A program made the position numbers and the translations under genes. A stretch of 64,000 nt of DNA. It comes from Populus alba. Its lineage: Eukaryota; Streptophyta; Magnoliopsida; Malpighiales; Salicaceae. The number at the start of each line of letters is the position of its first letter. Positions within the stretch are counted from its first letter, which is position 1. The stretch lies in contig NC_133287.1 in the NCBI RefSeq assembly GCF_005239225.2, positions 2,957,493 through 3,021,492 on the forward strand. Direction: 5' to 3'. The notes beneath the pieces are model-generated. The model saw only the letters and a list, made by a program, of their open reading frames with translations. It was not told where the DNA came from and did no database searches. Below, piece after piece: positions 48,438 to 64,000 of the stretch.

Positions 48438-48764
48438 CATAGTTTTAAAACCCGGCCCGGCCCGGCGGGTCGACCCGGGACCCGGCCGACCCGGGCATGG
48501 AACCGGTCCGGGTGAAGGCCAAAACCCGTTTGGGAATTGGCCCGGCCAGACCCGGTCAACATCTAGCCCCAAACCCGTTGACTTTTATTTTTTTTTGTTT
48601 TTTTTTTTGCTAAAACGACGTCGTTTTGATTTTTTTAAAAAAAAATTAAAATTTTTTTTTGACCCAGCCAACCCGGCGACCCGGCCGAGACCCGGTGACC
48701 CGGTCAAAACCCGGAACCCGGGCCTTGGACCGGGTCGACCACCGGGCCGGGTCTTAAAACTATG
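48438..48764. mobile_element. GC-rich hAT-like non-autonomous element (327 bp)
   Basis: The ends are inverted repeats, CATAGTTTTAAAACCCGGCC and, from the right, CATAGTTTTAAGACCCGGCC, with 22 of 23 bases identical over a slightly longer stretch. A perfect 8-bp direct repeat CCTGCAAT flanks it (48430-48437, 48765-48772). The arms are runs of CCCGG/CCGGG and CGACCCGG, and the centre is T/A-rich. There is no coding capacity. The 8-bp duplication and CA...TG ends fit the hAT superfamily. Confidence 0.85.
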
Positions 48765-49044
48765 CCTGCAATGCTCTTTATTTTAAAGGGCACTGTGAAT
48801 TTACAAGAAACACCCATAAAGTTTAAAGATTTTACGAGAAACATTTTGGCTGTTTTTGTTTTTTTCTATCTACATCGATTTTAAAATTTATATATTTTTA
48901 ATTTTTTTAGATATTTTTATATTATTTTGATGTACTGATATTAAAGATAAATTTTTAAAAATAAAAAATACGTTATTAATAAAATCCTTTTAAATTTGAA
49001 ATTTTTATAAACTCTTATTACCTTGTGATATTAATTAATTTTAA

Positions 49045-49250
49045 TTATAAAAAATAGAAATTATGAGATTCAAAACCGCTTAATAAAAAAACTCTAATAC
49101 CATATTACATATTGATAAAAAAAATTTAGGCTTGAAATTCCATAAACTCTTAATTATCTTATAATATTAATTAATTAATTTAAAAAAATAAAAATAATAA
49201 GATTCAAAATTATTTCTTCAATCAAATTCTAATATCATATTAAAAAGTCA
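49045..49250 (-). mobile_element. TRIM-like relics (two)
   Basis: On the minus strand TATGGTATTAGAGTT (about 49090-49104) and ATATGATATTAGAATTTG (about 49223-49240) resemble the TGGTATTAGAGC primer-binding motif of the element at 27218. Both are followed by a GAATCTCATAA-like segment. Confidence 0.45.
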
Positions 49251-49839
49251 TGTCAGCCCGAATACCTTTCTAAAATGTTGTTTATGTAAAGATAATCCAA
49301 CATACATTTGCAAGCCTTTTAAAGTTATTTATGGCCTTGAAAAGATGTCGAGGGCTTGGTACCATGAGTTGCGCTAATTTCTTCTTCTATTTGGCTTTAT
49401 GAATTCTCATGTTAATAATCAAGCTTGACCACCCGAGGGTGTTTGAGAGTGTGATAGTGGTTGTTTTTTAAAGTGTTTTTCATTTGAAAACATATTAAAA
49501 TAATAATTTTTTTAAAAAATTATTTTTGACATGAGTACATCAAAATAATATAAAAATATTAAAAACATATTAATTTAAAATAAAAAAATTATTATTTTTT
49601 AAAATACTTTCTAACCGCAGTTCCAAACATTGTTATCAATACTAATATTGTATCTTGCACCTTAAGCTGGACTCACATTACTTACACATGCTTCTCTTCT
49701 ATTAATGTTTTGGTCTCATGCTTTTGTCGTTATTGTTTATTTAATACACTTTATTGTTTCTTGCACTATATTTAGATAATATCGCATTGTTAAAACTTGT
49801 AAAGTTCATGCTATTTTTATGTTATTAATTAATTTTAAC

Positions 49840-49985
49840 TATAAAAAAGAATAAAAATGATGAAATTTAAGCTTGTAATTACTTGATCAATAACTCTGAT
49901 ATCATATTAAATAATTATCTCAATCTAAAAATTTAAATTATTAAATTAGATCTTAAGATATAATTTATATTATTCTCTAATCTAT
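49840..49985 (-). mobile_element. TRIM-like relic
   Basis: On the minus strand TTAGAGAATAATATAAATTA (LTR-like) is followed by TGATATCAGAGTTATTG (49890-49904, near-match to the initiator-Met primer-binding motif). Confidence 0.5.
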
Positions 49986-50769
49986 GTAAAATAAAAGGAT
50001 TTATCCTTTGTATTTTTATTTTTATTCAATATTAATTTACTTGGTAAAAAAACATGGCATTATCAATATGATTTCATGTTTAATTTGATGAATATATTTA
50101 TTATGTATATTATAAAAAAGTGATTGTTTAATAAGGAAATACCTAATTTTGCTTCTAAAACAAAAAGACTAAGAAAGAGGCTAATTAATTTGTACAGGTG
50201 GAAAGACTACTTGATCAAAATACTTTGTATAGGAGGAAACATTTATTAATCAATAATAAATTACTAAAGTATAAAATCCCTTTACTAATTACAAACCTGG
50301 ATAAGGTAATTGGATGGAATATAGTTCAAAAGAGTTCAAAAAAAAAAAAAAAACCCAGACTTTATAGGTATTAAATAAGAAAATAAATTAAGAAAAAGAA
50401 CAACTTTTTTTTTTATTCAACGGTAAAAATGATCACTCTAAATCTTTCCAACCTTATTATGCTTACAAACTGGAACTCTTTCTGCCTTGCCAATATCATG
50501 CAGTGGTCCGAAAACCCTAATACCAGCCTAGTTCCTCAAGTTCAGATCAATGCTAAATTCCCCTGATATGGGATTGACTGTGATAACTAATACAACATGG
50601 GGGGATTGCAATTGTACATCAAAAGTTTATGTAGCAGAGGTTCTCTTTACTTTCAGCAGTCCCATCTGAAATTTGCTACTGGATGATCGCTCAAAATCGA
50701 GCTACCAGCTTTCTCTGTTGAGGAGCAGACTAGACTCATTTCTTAGAACATCGAATTTCCCATTGTTCC

Positions 50770-63874
<13,105 letters not shown>

Positions 63875-64000
63875 CTACAAGTAAAAATAAAAAGGTATAA
63901 GCCCCACATGACTTGTGACATTAGTAGAGAGTTCCTAAAGTCCACTTTGTTAGGTTTCAGTCTAGAACATTAGTTTGGATAGAAATTGTTACAATAGCAG

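Larger units (their letters stand above)
42001..50769. other. Gene-free 8.8-kb intergenic region rich in short transposons
   Basis: No gene is supported. It holds several Tourist-like MITE copies (about 43950-44160, 44190-44370, 45870-46045, 48060-48245, 49436-49632), a GC-rich hAT-like element (48438-48764), TRIM relics (49045-49250 and 49840-49985), a diverged large tandem duplication (44976-46745) and two AT microsatellites. 46740-46990 is C-rich and non-coding. Confidence 0.65.

Noticed and set aside
48363..48786. Pro/Gly/Arg-rich ORFs on both strands
   Set aside because: They are translations of the CCCGG-rich arms of the hAT-like element.

Overview
The window is nuclear DNA of a woody eudicot, most likely poplar or a close relative in the Salicaceae. 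The evidence is AT-rich intergenic DNA full of short non-autonomous transposons, GT-AG introns, long (AT)n tracts, and proteins of land-plant families. There are no operons, rRNA genes, organelle blocks or CRISPR arrays.

Six loci are supported, and all lie on the minus strand. Going up the + coordinates they are: a TIR1/AFB auxin-receptor F-box gene (40-4425, 3 exons, complete); an external alternative NADH dehydrogenase of the NDB2 type (19111-23796, 10 exons, complete, with an EF-hand); a single-exon gene for a small two-helix membrane protein with an acidic tail (28513-29334); a decayed hnRNP-U-like SPRY/P-loop gene (35144-37926, pseudogene); an FBS1/SKIP27-type stress-induced F-box gene (40576-41359, 3 exons, complete); and the last 20 exons of a full-size ABCC (MRP-type) transporter (50770-63874), whose first ~320 codons lie beyond the right edge. 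I joined exons by hand; every junction is GT-AG and every reading frame carries through.

The spaces between genes are transposon-rich. Structures that can be defined well are: a GC-rich 327-bp hAT-like element and an older, CpG-decayed relative, each with a perfect 8-bp target duplication; a Stowaway-like element with TA ends; a Tourist-like element with TAA ends; a tRNA-derived SINE with a 15-bp target duplication; a head-to-tail SINE dimer; TRIM-like short LTR elements; and several diverged tandem duplications.

The genes do not form a pathway. They cover auxin perception, mitochondrial NADH oxidation, stress-linked ubiquitination and vacuolar-type ABC transport. No new multi-gene system is visible. 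The most biologically interesting point is the AFB gene: it has Arg where TIR1 has the auxin-pocket His78, and only a degenerate match to the miR393 site. This suggests an auxin receptor with altered ligand preference and weak or no miR393 control.
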